From: Robertkochia aurantiaca
GTDB lineage: Bacteria; Bacteroidota; Bacteroidia; Flavobacteriales; Flavobacteriaceae
Direction: 5' to 3'
Assembly (NCBI RefSeq): GCF_020166495.1
Contig: NZ_JAINZS010000005.1
Span: 186,001 to 250,000 of the forward strand
Length of the DNA: 64,000 bases
Positions 8,230 through 16,918 of the stretch are shown here, one piece after another. The notes under the pieces were generated by a model, which had not been told where the DNA came from, ran no database searches, and saw nothing but the letters and a program-made list of their open reading frames with translations. The translations under genes were made by a program, and so were the position numbers. How positions within the stretch are numbered: position 1 is the first letter of the stretch; the number at the start of each line of letters is the position of its first letter.

Positions 8230-8795
8230 AGAAAATAACCCCGATTTTGCTCATGTTAATGGTCCTGGCCATAGGCTGCAAGGGTCCCGAAGCCAGAAGG
8301 CCGGTAAGTGCCAAATCAGGCACCTTCATGAAAAATTCGATCGAGCGGAATAAAGAACTGCTGGAATTCGAAGAAAAACAAATTGCAGAGATCACCCAAA
8401 AAGACTCCCTGAACACCTATATCACCTCAGCGAACGGGTACTCATTCTATTATGTTCAGAAAGACACCACAGAAGGTTACCTTCCCCGTGAAGGCGACCT
8501 GGTTCGTATCACCTATGACCTGCGCACCCTGGAGGAAGATACGATCTATAGCAGTAAAGAGATCGGAACCATCGATTTCAGAATAGATAAGGAAGAGTAT
8601 TTTCCCGGACTCAGAACTGCGGTTAAACTATTGAGAAAAGGCGAAAAAGCCACCTTTTACTTTCCGTCGTCCCTCGCCTATGGCTATCACGGTGACGATG
8701 ACCGTATCGGAACCAACATTCCCCTGGTGAGCACTATTTCGCTTATCGACATTATCGAAAAGACCGAAGATACCACTCCGAGTAAAACACCTTAA
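8226..8795 (+). CDS. gldI: GldI-like gliding-associated FKBP peptidyl-prolyl isomerase lipoprotein
   Basis: The 189-residue protein has a lipoprotein signal (LLMLMVLAIGC) and a C-terminal FKBP domain (about residues 85-180): GDLVRITYDLRTL, IDFRIDKEEYFPGLRTAVKLLRKGEKATFYFPSSLAYGY, then NIPLVSTISLIDI. This matches GldI, an outer-membrane-attached folding factor required for gliding motility and the type IX secretion system in Flavobacterium. FKBP active-site aromatics are partly kept. It is followed 19 bases later by a second isomerase gene, giving a small envelope protein-folding unit. Confidence 0.85.
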   Translation: MKKITPILLMLMVLAIGCKGPEARRPVSAKSGTFMKNSIERNKELLEFEEKQIAEITQKDSLNTYITSANGYSFYYVQKDTTEGYLPREGDLVRITYDLRTLEEDTIYSSKEIGTIDFRIDKEEYFPGLRTAVKLLRKGEKATFYFPSSLAYGYHGDDDRIGTNIPLVSTISLIDIIEKTEDTTPSKTP

Positions 8796-8814
8796 TTTTT
8801 AAAATAGAACCTCA

Positions 8815-9990
8815 ATGAAGAAACTATTATTGCTATGCCTGACCGCCTTTGCTGTTTCTGCCTGTTCAAGCGGAAAATACGGAGATCTTGGAGATGGCCT
8901 ATACGCTGATATACAAACCAACAAAGGTGACATGATCGTAAAGCTTTTTTACGATAAGACACCGGTAACCGTAGCTAATTTTGTTTCCCTGGCAGAAGGC
9001 ACCAATCCATTTGTAAAGGAAGAATACAAAGACAAGAAATATTACGAAGGTGTCACCTTTCACCGGGTGATCGACAGCTTTATGATACAGGCAGGCGACC
9101 CTACCGGTACCGGTCGCGGAGGCCCCGGCTATCGTTTCAAAGATGAATTTGCTGAAGATCTTCGTCATGACAAGAAGGGAATTCTCTCCATGGCCAACGC
9201 CGGTTTCGGAACCAACGGAAGCCAGTTCTTCATCACACATGCGGCCACCCCCTTCCTGGACGCATATGATGCAGAGGGCAACCCAAAGCCTTGTGAATTC
9301 AGAAATGTGAGTTGTCATAGTGTTTTCGGAGAAGTGGTCGAAGGCATGGAGGTCGTTGACACCATCGCCACTGTAGAAACCTCTCAGGATCGCATGAACA
9401 AAGACCGACCGAAAGAAGATGTGGTGATCAATAACATCCAGATCGTCAGAAAAGGTAAGGAAGCTAAGAATTTTGATGCCGTACAGGTGATGACCGATTA
9501 TTTCGAGGAAGAGGAATCCAAAGGAAAAGCGGTGGAAGAGGCAAAGGCTGAAATAGCTGCAACCTTTAAAGAACAAAAGGAAAAAGCCGAAAGAACTCCT
9601 TCGGGCCTTGGTTACCTGGTGATGGAAGAAGGTAACGGCAACAAACCTTCACTCGGCCAAACCGTGATGGTAAATTATGCCGGTTTCTACGAGAACGGAG
9701 AACTTTTCGATACCAGCTGGAAAGAAGTAGCCGAAAAATTCGGGAAGCTCGATCAGCAAAGAATGAGCCAGGGAATGTATCGGCCGGTTCCGATGAGAAT
9801 TCATCCCGACATGACGTTAATCCCCGGTTTTAAGGAAGGCCTTAACATGATGGAAGAAGGCGAAAAACTAAGACTTTTCATCCCATCACACCTGGGTTAC
9901 GGTGAAGCGGGTTACGGCCCTATTCCACCGAACACCGACCTGGTATTTGACCTGAAGATCGTAGAAATTCAGCAAAATCAAGGCCAATAA
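8815..9990 (+). CDS. Lipoprotein with fused cyclophilin and FKBP peptidyl-prolyl isomerase domains
   Basis: This 391-residue protein starts with a lipoprotein signal (LLLLCLTAFAVSAC). Residues about 28-215 form a cyclophilin domain: TPVTVANFVSLAEG, FHRVIDSFMIQAGDPTGTGRGGPGY (catalytic Arg in FHRV), and GSQFFITHAATPFLD. After a charged helical linker (about 225-260), residues about 265-390 form an FKBP domain: LGQTVMVNYAGFYENGELFDTSW, LIPGFKEGLNMMEEGEKLRLFIPSHLGYG, and NTDLVFDLKIVEI. Two unrelated prolyl isomerase folds thus sit in one exported chain. Neighbouring gldI suggests a shared task in folding secreted or outer-membrane proteins. Both active sites look intact. Confidence 0.9.
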   Translation: MKKLLLLCLTAFAVSACSSGKYGDLGDGLYADIQTNKGDMIVKLFYDKTPVTVANFVSLAEGTNPFVKEEYKDKKYYEGVTFHRVIDSFMIQAGDPTGTGRGGPGYRFKDEFAEDLRHDKKGILSMANAGFGTNGSQFFITHAATPFLDAYDAEGNPKPCEFRNVSCHSVFGEVVEGMEVVDTIATVETSQDRMNKDRPKEDVVINNIQIVRKGKEAKNFDAVQVMTDYFEEEESKGKAVEEAKAEIAATFKEQKEKAERTPSGLGYLVMEEGNGNKPSLGQTVMVNYAGFYENGELFDTSWKEVAEKFGKLDQQRMSQGMYRPVPMRIHPDMTLIPGFKEGLNMMEEGEKLRLFIPSHLGYGEAGYGPIPPNTDLVFDLKIVEIQQNQGQ

Positions 9991-10019
9991 AAGCAAGTAA
10001 ACGCTCTAAATCAATCATT

Positions 10020-11171
10020 ATGAAGAATATATGCATCGGGATCTTCTTCCTGTGTTGCATGACATCTTTTTGCCAAAAAACAGACACTCTCACATTCTTT
10101 TCTCCTGCTTTTCAGGAAGTGAGAAACGTTTACATACAAACCCCTAATTCATTAAAGTATGCATCCGATTCTGTTCGTTTTCCCGTCATCTATGTACTAG
10201 ACGGTCAGCACGAGTGGTTTGTTAACCCAGTTACAAACACGGTTAATTATCTTCAATACACACATGAAGTACCCCAGGCTTTGCTGGTTATCATTCCTCA
10301 TGAGAATAGAAGATCTGAAGCTGCCTTCAAAGAATTGGACCAGAATCTTGCCCTGCATGATTTCATTACGAAAGACCTGGAACAGCAGATCAAAAATTAC
10401 AACATAGGTGATCACAGAATGATCATCGGGCATTCATTCACAGCCTCTTTCGCTCTTTATTCATTTCTAAAGGAGCCTGATTTCTATGATGCAGTTATCG
10501 CGAACACACCTCTTCACGGACTGGAAGAGCTGGTAATAGCTTTGAAAAATACTTCACCAGCACTGAGAAATCACATAGCTATTTCAATAGGAGGACCAGA
10601 AAATGGAAAGGATCTTTATCATAGAAAAAGATACGATGAGTTAAAGTCAAAATACCCCGATTTGTTTGATGAGATCATAACCTTTGAAGCTGATCATGCA
10701 ACACATAATGCAGTCCCTATCGTTTCAAATCCTTATATACTGAATAAAATTTATTCAAATTATAAAACAAGATATGACCGGATAGCGGAAGTCGATCAAA
10801 ATTATCAACTCAAAAAATCTCCGGAATCACCAGAAAGCATCGTACAGGATATAAAAACATTATCCAAAATCGATGAAGACTTCATTGCTCCCGATATTGC
10901 AGCTTTGAACGGGATTGCCTCTCGATTTTTAAATAGTGATTTTGAGGAGCATGCTACCAGGGTATACAATTTGGGATTAGAATACTATCCGAAATTCTGG
11001 GGATTTCATATTTCCCTCTACCAAATTGAGAAGGAAAAGTCAATATCTTCAGCTAAAAACCACCTGTTGCTGGCAGAAAAATACCTTGACCAACTGGACA
11101 TCGGATTGAATGAGTATGATGAAGTTAAAAAATTCATCCTATCAGAAAAAGAAAGGCATGTTTGGCAATAG
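10020..11171 (+). CDS. Exported alpha/beta-hydrolase (esterase D/enterochelin esterase-like)
   Basis: The 383-residue protein begins with a signal peptide (MKNICIGIFFLCCMTSFCQ). The putative esterase domain (about 25-255) has FPVIYVLDGQHEWF, the nucleophile elbow GHSFTASFAL (Ser about 141), and a late DHATHNAVP segment that likely supplies the catalytic His. The C-terminal part (about 275-383) is helical and TPR-like. This arrangement occurs in Flavobacterial esterases of the IroE/Fes fold; the substrate cannot be told. The DNA is visibly more A/T rich than the genes around it. It is followed by a terminator shared with convergent pepD. Confidence 0.75.
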   Translation: MKNICIGIFFLCCMTSFCQKTDTLTFFSPAFQEVRNVYIQTPNSLKYASDSVRFPVIYVLDGQHEWFVNPVTNTVNYLQYTHEVPQALLVIIPHENRRSEAAFKELDQNLALHDFITKDLEQQIKNYNIGDHRMIIGHSFTASFALYSFLKEPDFYDAVIANTPLHGLEELVIALKNTSPALRNHIAISIGGPENGKDLYHRKRYDELKSKYPDLFDEIITFEADHATHNAVPIVSNPYILNKIYSNYKTRYDRIAEVDQNYQLKKSPESPESIVQDIKTLSKIDEDFIAPDIAALNGIASRFLNSDFEEHATRVYNLGLEYYPKFWGFHISLYQIEKEKSISSAKNHLLLAEKYLDQLDIGLNEYDEVKKFILSEKERHVWQ

Positions 11172-11182
11172 CATATACCAAT

Positions 11183-11214
11183 AAAAAAGCCCGGTTCGAA
11201 CCGGACTTTTTTTT
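11183..11214. terminator. Bidirectional intrinsic terminator between esterase and pepD
   Basis: A-run and G, a C/A mismatch, CCGG, the self-complementary TTCGAA centre, CCGG, then C and an eight-base T-run. The near symmetry serves both convergent genes. Confidence 0.85.
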
Positions 11215-11220
11215 GATTTA

Positions 11221-12687
11221 TTAATTTGATCTTTCAGGAATATGCTTCAGAATTTCTTTGGTGAATTCCCAGAATTTCTGAACCGATGCGATCTCAGCTC
11301 TCTCATCCGGCGAATGCGCTCCTTTGATGTTCGGACCGTAACTGATCATATCCATATCCGGATAATTTTGCCCGAGTATCCCGCATTCCAGTCCGGCATG
11401 ACAGGCAACCACCCTGGGTTCGTCATCGAACAGCTCCCGGTACTTTTGGGTAAGCACTTTTAAGATATCACTGTCTGCATCAGGAGTCCATCCCGGGTAT
11501 TCCCCGCTAAAGCTAACGGCACAACCGGCCAGCTCAAAAACAGAGCGAAGGCTGTTGGCCAGGTCCCACTTTGAAGATTCAACAGACGAACGGGTCAGAC
11601 ATTTTACCGACACCTTTCCCTCGCCTACCGATACACGGGCAATATTGTTCGAGGTCTGAACAAGCCCCTCCATCTCGGCACTCATCATATACACCCCATT
11701 ATGGGCGGCATAGATAGCCTTGGTAATCCCTTCCTGCACTCCGATCTCCATCACCTTTTCCGGCATCTCTGCAGGAGTTGCAACGATAACCAGGTTAGGC
11801 TCGGTTCGCTTATACTCTTCCTTGATAGTAACGGCGAGCTGGTTAAACTCCAGTAGAAAAGCTTCCCGGTGAATCTCATCAACGGTCACCAGCGCCTTAC
11901 TCTCCCTCGGGATCGCATTGCGAAGTCCGCCACCGTCTATCTGAGCGATTCTCAATCCGAAATTCGTAAACCCATCGAACAGCATACGGTTCATGATCTT
12001 ATTGGCATTCCCGAATCCACGGTGAATATCCATTCCGCTATGCCCTCCCTGCAGACCTTTAACCTCTAGGGCAAAGGCCACCGAAGCCTCTGGCACCTCT
12101 TCTTCCTGATATGACCGATGTGCACTGACATCTACGCCCCCGGCACAGCCTATATCGATCTCGTCGTCTTCCTCGGTATCAAGATTCAGCAGGATCTCCC
12201 CGGTAAGCACACCGCCCTTCAGACCCGTTGCTCCTGTCATACCTGTTTCTTCATCTATGGTAAAGAGCGCTTCGATTTCAGGGTGCGCGATATCGTCACT
12301 TTCCAGCAGGGCCATGATCGCAGCTACACCCAGGCCATTGTCTGCCCCCAGGGTGGTTCCTTTAGCCTTCACCCAACCGTCTTTTACTTCCATCTCTATT
12401 CCCTGGGTATTGAAATCGAAGGTGGTATCATTGTTCTTTTGGTGCACCATATCGAGGTGTGACTGCAGCACCACTGTTTTCCGGTCTTCCATTCCGGGGG
12501 TCGCAGGCTTGCGTATGATCACATTTCCCACTTCATCTTTCTCAGTCTCCAGGCCGAGCTCCTGGCCGAATTGCATCATAAATTCAATTACGCGCTCCTC
12601 TTTCTTCGAGGGGCGCGGCACGGCATTCAGATCTGCAAACTTATTCCAAACAGCCTTTGGCTCTAATTCTCGTATAGCGTTACTCAT
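11221..12687 (-). CDS. pepD: Aminoacyl-histidine dipeptidase (M20 family, PepD)
   Basis: PepD is a cytosolic zinc dipeptidase that cleaves Xaa-His and related dipeptides. The 488-residue length is normal. The metal site is complete: SHLDMVHQ (about residue 79, His and following Asp), GADNGLG (about 117, bridging Asp), DEETGMTGA (about 147, catalytic Glu), CHAGLECG and GPNIKGAHSPDE near the end (His ligands). The lid domain lies between about 200 and 390. There is no signal peptide. The gene is convergent with the esterase gene and divergent from the DUF3810 gene. Confidence 0.92.
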   Translation of the reverse strand: MSNAIRELEPKAVWNKFADLNAVPRPSKKEERVIEFMMQFGQELGLETEKDEVGNVIIRKPATPGMEDRKTVVLQSHLDMVHQKNNDTTFDFNTQGIEMEVKDGWVKAKGTTLGADNGLGVAAIMALLESDDIAHPEIEALFTIDEETGMTGATGLKGGVLTGEILLNLDTEEDDEIDIGCAGGVDVSAHRSYQEEEVPEASVAFALEVKGLQGGHSGMDIHRGFGNANKIMNRMLFDGFTNFGLRIAQIDGGGLRNAIPRESKALVTVDEIHREAFLLEFNQLAVTIKEEYKRTEPNLVIVATPAEMPEKVMEIGVQEGITKAIYAAHNGVYMMSAEMEGLVQTSNNIARVSVGEGKVSVKCLTRSSVESSKWDLANSLRSVFELAGCAVSFSGEYPGWTPDADSDILKVLTQKYRELFDDEPRVVACHAGLECGILGQNYPDMDMISYGPNIKGAHSPDERAEIASVQKFWEFTKEILKHIPERSN

Positions 12688-12709
12688 TTGTTATCATTTT
12701 ATATACCTG

Positions 12710-12717
12710 CAAAATTA
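12710..12717 (-). promoter_or_regulatory. Candidate -7 element for pepD
   Basis: TAATTTTG on the minus strand fits TAnnTTTG and lies about 23 bases upstream of the pepD ATG at 12687. No clear -33 TTTG is found at the right spacing. Confidence 0.3.
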
Positions 12718-12744
12718 AGTAATGCCGATTAGAATCCCATTTGT

Positions 12745-12752
12745 TATTTTTG
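12745..12752 (+). promoter_or_regulatory. Candidate -7 element for the DUF3810 gene
   Basis: TATTTTTG on the plus strand fits TAnnTTTG and ends 5 bases before the preferred ATG at 12758, so transcription could begin at or beside the start codon (leaderless). It also argues against the ATG at 12722, which lies upstream of it. Confidence 0.3.
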
Positions 12753-12757
12753 ACCCT

Positions 12758-13825
12758 ATGTCAGAAAAGCTGAAAACGATCTTAGCCCTTTCGATCTTCC
12801 CCCAGATCGCTATTGTGAAGTGGCTGGCGAATTACCCTGCAGAGATCGAACGTTGGTACAGCAATGGTATCTACCCCTATCTCTCAAAATCCTTCCGGTT
12901 CGTTTTCGGGTGGATCCCTTTTTCAGTGGGTGACATTTTCTACACCATCCTGTTCATACTTATATTGCGCTTCCTGATACTTAAAGGAAGATGGTTCTTT
13001 TACAATACCAGGAATTTTTTCAAGGAGGTATTTATCACGCTTTCGATGGCCTATTTTGTCTTTCATCTTTTCTGGGGAATGAATTATTACCGCCTGCCAC
13101 TGCATGAAAAGCTGGGCCTTGAAAATGATTACACCACCGAAGAGCTGATGAGCTTTACCCAACGGCTCATCGAAAAATCCAATAATATTCATGAGACCAT
13201 AACAGGAAATGACACCGTAAAGGTGAATATTCCCTACAGCAGAAGAGAAATGTATCGCATGACCATGAACGGTTATGAAAAATTGGGTGAAGACATACCT
13301 GACCTCAGCTACGAACCCCGAAGCATCAAAACCTCCCTGTACAGCAAACCCCTGACCTATATGGGTTACAGTGGCTATCTGAACCCATTTACTAATGAGG
13401 CCCAGGTCAACGGCTTACAGGTCGATTTCAAATATCCATTGGTAAGCTGCCATGAAGAGGCACACCAGATCGGGTATTCAGCTGAGAACGAAGCGAATTT
13501 CGTCGCCTTTCTGTCGGCGGTAAGAAATGACGATATTTACTTTCGCTACTCAGGCTACATCTATGTACTGCGCTATTGTCTTGGCGAGATCAAGCGCCGC
13601 GACCCTGAAGCCTTTATCGGCTTGAACGAATCGATCAACCCGGGTATCATCAAAAATTATCTTGAGGTGGCCCGCTTCTGGAAACAGCATGAAAACAAAG
13701 CTGAGCCCCTGTTCAAGAACACCTTCAACACCTACCTGAAAGCCAACAACCAGACCGAAGGGTTGAGGAGCTACAGCTATGTGGTCGCCCTCCTGGTCAA
13801 CTATTATGAAGACCGCCCCCTGTAA
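12758..13825 (+). CDS. DUF3810 membrane protein with zincin-like HEEAH motif
   Basis: This 355-residue protein starts MSEKLKTILALSIFPQ; an upstream in-frame ATG at 12722 gives 12 extra residues unlike the family. Membrane segments lie at about residues 7-25, 48-75 and 90-112. The soluble remainder contains SCHEEAHQIGY (about residue 228), which fits HExxH, followed by SAENEANFVAF, where the Glu could be the third ligand as in gluzincin peptidases. The preceding TYMGYSGYLNP and the order fit the DUF3810 family of Bacteroidota. A membrane-bound zinc peptidase is a reasonable inference; substrate unknown. Confidence 0.8.
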   Translation: MSEKLKTILALSIFPQIAIVKWLANYPAEIERWYSNGIYPYLSKSFRFVFGWIPFSVGDIFYTILFILILRFLILKGRWFFYNTRNFFKEVFITLSMAYFVFHLFWGMNYYRLPLHEKLGLENDYTTEELMSFTQRLIEKSNNIHETITGNDTVKVNIPYSRREMYRMTMNGYEKLGEDIPDLSYEPRSIKTSLYSKPLTYMGYSGYLNPFTNEAQVNGLQVDFKYPLVSCHEEAHQIGYSAENEANFVAFLSAVRNDDIYFRYSGYIYVLRYCLGEIKRRDPEAFIGLNESINPGIIKNYLEVARFWKQHENKAEPLFKNTFNTYLKANNQTEGLRSYSYVVALLVNYYEDRPL

Positions 13826-13910
13826 AAGTTAAAATAATCCAAATACGATATTTGATTTAGCCAGTTGTTATATTTTTAAACCAAACTAACATCTACTAAG
13901 CTCAAAATCT

Positions 13911-16900
13911 ATGAGAATGAAAATGTGGCTGTCCGCACTTATTATATGCTGCGGTCAGTTTTTATTTGCCCAGGAATACTTTCCTAAGAACGACGGAGTG
14001 AAAAGCCGTAACAACAACTACACCGCTTTCACCAACGCAAAGATCTATTTAACTCCTGATGAAGTTATCGAAAATGGTACGCTGCTGATCCAGAACGGAA
14101 AAGTGGTGGCTGCCGGTACCAATGTTGAAGTACCCGAAAACAGCATGACCATCGATCTTACAGGAAAATCGGTTTACCCATCTTTTGTAGACATCTTTAC
14201 CGATTTCGGTATTGACAAACCCAAAAGGGCCGAGAGAAGCAACCAACCTCAGTATGATGCCTCCAGAGAAGGCTACTACTGGAATGACCACATCATGCCT
14301 GAAAAGAACGGCGTTGACCACTTCAGCTATGATGCGAAAAAAGCTAAAAGTTACCTGAAATCAGGCTTTGGGGTCTTAAACACCCATGTGCCTGACGGGA
14401 TCATGAGAGGAACAGGATTGGTGGTTTCCCTTAACGATGAGGCTACCAATAACGAACGCATATTGAACCAGGAATCTTCACAATTCCTGTCTTTCGAGAA
14501 AAGCGTTGCCTCTAATCAATCATACCCTACTTCACTGATGGGAGCCATGGCACTTTTACGCCAGGTCTATCATGATGCTGCCTGGTATGCCGGTGGAAAC
14601 GCAGAGGTGAGAGATCTTTCTCTGGAGGCTGTGAACGCCAACAGAAACCTGCCGCAGATCTTTGATGCAGGTGATAAACTCAATACGCTCAGAGCACATA
14701 AGATCGCCGATGAATTCGGTATCAACTATATTCTGAAAGGAGAAGGGAATGAATTCGAGAGAATTGAGGAAGTTGCCGCCACAGGAGCTGCTTATATTAT
14801 TCCGATCGCTTTTCCCGATGCTTACGATGTAACCGATCCGGCCATGGCCGAAAAGATCAGTCTTTCTGATATGCGCATGTGGAACCAGGCCCCTACCAAC
14901 CCAGCCGTTCTGGCCGGCAACGGGGTACCCTTCACCCTGACCACCTCAGGACTTAAAAACATCGATGACTTTCATTCGAACCTGAGAAAAGCCATCGCCT
15001 ACGGACTCGATGAAACAGAAGCCCTGAGAGCTCTGACCACGCGACCTGCTGAACTGGTGGGTATGGGTGATCAGATCGGAATGCTCAAGCCGGGTTATTA
15101 TGCCAACTTCATCATTTCCTCCGGTGACGTGTTTTCAGAGAACACCACCCTTTTCGAAAACTGGGTTCAGGGTAAAAAACACGTGATCAACAGCATGGAC
15201 GTGGTCGACATCAGAGGAGATTACGACCTGAAGGTCAACGGCAGCACTTATACCCTTAAGATAACCGGAAAAATAGAAAGTCCGAAGGCTGAGATCACCA
15301 AGGGTGAAACCACTTATGCCTCAAAGCTGGATTATAAAAACGACTGGATCAACCTGTTTTTCGATCCTGAGGCTGACGATACAGCTGCCTTCACCAGGCT
15401 TTCCGCCCGGATCACCGACCCATTGGGCATCAGCGGGAACGGGGTTTCAGCTTCAGGAAAGTCCCTGAACTGGAGTGCCAGCAGAACGGCAGCCTTTGAA
15501 GACAAGGCCAGCGAAAAAGCCATGGAAACCATGCCGGTAATGCCGGTTACCTACCCCAACAGGGCGTATGGTAACAAGGAGCTGCCTAAGCAGCAAAGCT
15601 ACCTCTTTAAGAATGCCACGGTATGGACCAGCGAAGATGCAGGGATACTTGAAAATACAGATGTACTGGTTAAAAACGGTAAGATCAGCGCTATCGGAAC
15701 CGACCTCAGCGACAGCGGAGCGATCGTGATCGATGCTACAGGAAAACACCTTACCGCCGGTATCATAGACGAACACTCACATATCGCTGCTGCAGCGATC
15801 AACGAAGCCGGACACAACAGTTCTGCTGAAGTAACCATAGAAGACGTAGTAGATTCAGAAGACTCAGATATCTATCGCAATCTTTCAGGCGGAGTGACCA
15901 GTATTCAGATACTTCATGGTTCTGCCAACCCTATCGGCGGACGTTCAGCGATCATCAAACTCAAGTGGGGTGAATCTCCGGAAGAACTGATCTATGAGAA
16001 CAGTCCGAAGTTCATCAAATTCGCCCTGGGTGAAAATGTAAAACAATCGAACTGGGGAAGCTTTGCCACGATCAGGTTCCCACAGACCCGAATGGGTGTG
16101 GAGCAGGTATTCAAGGATTATTTCAGCCGTGCCCGCGCTTATCACGATGAGTGGGAAACCTGGAATAACATGTCTCGCAGAGAGAAGGAGCGTAACAGCA
16201 AACCCCGTTATGATCTTGAAATGGAAACCCTCGCTGAGATTTTAAACAAAGAGCGATTCATCTCATGTCACTCTTACGTACAGAGCGAGATCAATATGCT
16301 GATGAAGGTTGCCGAATCATTCGATTTCAACGTAAACACCTTTACCCACATACTCGAAGGGTACAAGGTTGCCGATAAAATGGCCGAACACGGGGTGGGA
16401 GGTTCTACCTTCTCAGACTGGTGGGCTTACAAGTACGAAGTAAAAGATGCCATTCCCTACAATGCAGCCATCATGCATAACCAGGGAGTTACCGTAGCCA
16501 TCAACTCAGACGATGCAGAAATGTCGCGACGTCTCAACCAGGAAGCCGCCAAAACGGTTAAGTACGGAGATATGAGCGAAGAGGAAGCATGGAAGTTCGT
16601 GACCATCAATCCGGCGAAACTTTTACATATCGACGATCGTGTAGGAAGTATCAAGGAAGGTAAAGATGCCGACCTGGTATTATGGAGCGATCACCCGCTT
16701 TCAATTTATGCCGTAGCTGAAAAAACCATGATCGAAGGAACCGTCTATTACGATTATGAAGAAATGCAGCAACGCCATGAGGAGGTTGAAAAAGAACGCA
16801 ATGAACTGGTCAACATGATGATCAGTGCCAAGAACAAGGGTATGAAAACCCAGGCACCTGAGATCAAAGAAGAAGAAGAATTTCATTGCAACACCTTAAT

Positions 16901-16913
16901 CTATCAAAAATAA
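13911..16913 (+). CDS. Large exported amidohydrolase with duplicated domain
   Basis: The 1000-residue protein has a signal peptide (LSALIICCGQFLFAQ) and two amidohydrolase-like halves. In the N-terminal half (about 40-440) the usual HxH metal motif is absent: the equivalent segment reads VYPSFVDIFTDFG. The C-terminal half (about 560-980) has the intact motif GIIDEHSHIAAA, then GGVTSIQILHGSANP, SCHSYVQSE, THILEGYK and AINSDDAEM, which supply the other His and Asp ligands, and ends with GKDADLVLWSDHPL. It is probably a periplasmic imidazolonepropionase/dipeptidase-like hydrolase with one active and one degenerate domain. A second amidohydrolase gene starts 5 bases after its stop codon. Confidence 0.85.
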   Translation: MRMKMWLSALIICCGQFLFAQEYFPKNDGVKSRNNNYTAFTNAKIYLTPDEVIENGTLLIQNGKVVAAGTNVEVPENSMTIDLTGKSVYPSFVDIFTDFGIDKPKRAERSNQPQYDASREGYYWNDHIMPEKNGVDHFSYDAKKAKSYLKSGFGVLNTHVPDGIMRGTGLVVSLNDEATNNERILNQESSQFLSFEKSVASNQSYPTSLMGAMALLRQVYHDAAWYAGGNAEVRDLSLEAVNANRNLPQIFDAGDKLNTLRAHKIADEFGINYILKGEGNEFERIEEVAATGAAYIIPIAFPDAYDVTDPAMAEKISLSDMRMWNQAPTNPAVLAGNGVPFTLTTSGLKNIDDFHSNLRKAIAYGLDETEALRALTTRPAELVGMGDQIGMLKPGYYANFIISSGDVFSENTTLFENWVQGKKHVINSMDVVDIRGDYDLKVNGSTYTLKITGKIESPKAEITKGETTYASKLDYKNDWINLFFDPEADDTAAFTRLSARITDPLGISGNGVSASGKSLNWSASRTAAFEDKASEKAMETMPVMPVTYPNRAYGNKELPKQQSYLFKNATVWTSEDAGILENTDVLVKNGKISAIGTDLSDSGAIVIDATGKHLTAGIIDEHSHIAAAAINEAGHNSSAEVTIEDVVDSEDSDIYRNLSGGVTSIQILHGSANPIGGRSAIIKLKWGESPEELIYENSPKFIKFALGENVKQSNWGSFATIRFPQTRMGVEQVFKDYFSRARAYHDEWETWNNMSRREKERNSKPRYDLEMETLAEILNKERFISCHSYVQSEINMLMKVAESFDFNVNTFTHILEGYKVADKMAEHGVGGSTFSDWWAYKYEVKDAIPYNAAIMHNQGVTVAINSDDAEMSRRLNQEAAKTVKYGDMSEEEAWKFVTINPAKLLHIDDRVGSIKEGKDADLVLWSDHPLSIYAVAEKTMIEGTVYYDYEEMQQRHEEVEKERNELVNMMISAKNKGMKTQAPEIKEEEEFHCNTLIYQK

Positions 16914-16918
16914 GATCC

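Noticed and set aside
16886-16918. Upstream TTG start for the second amidohydrolase
   Set aside because: It lies in the end of the previous gene and would bury the signal peptide behind 11 extra residues.
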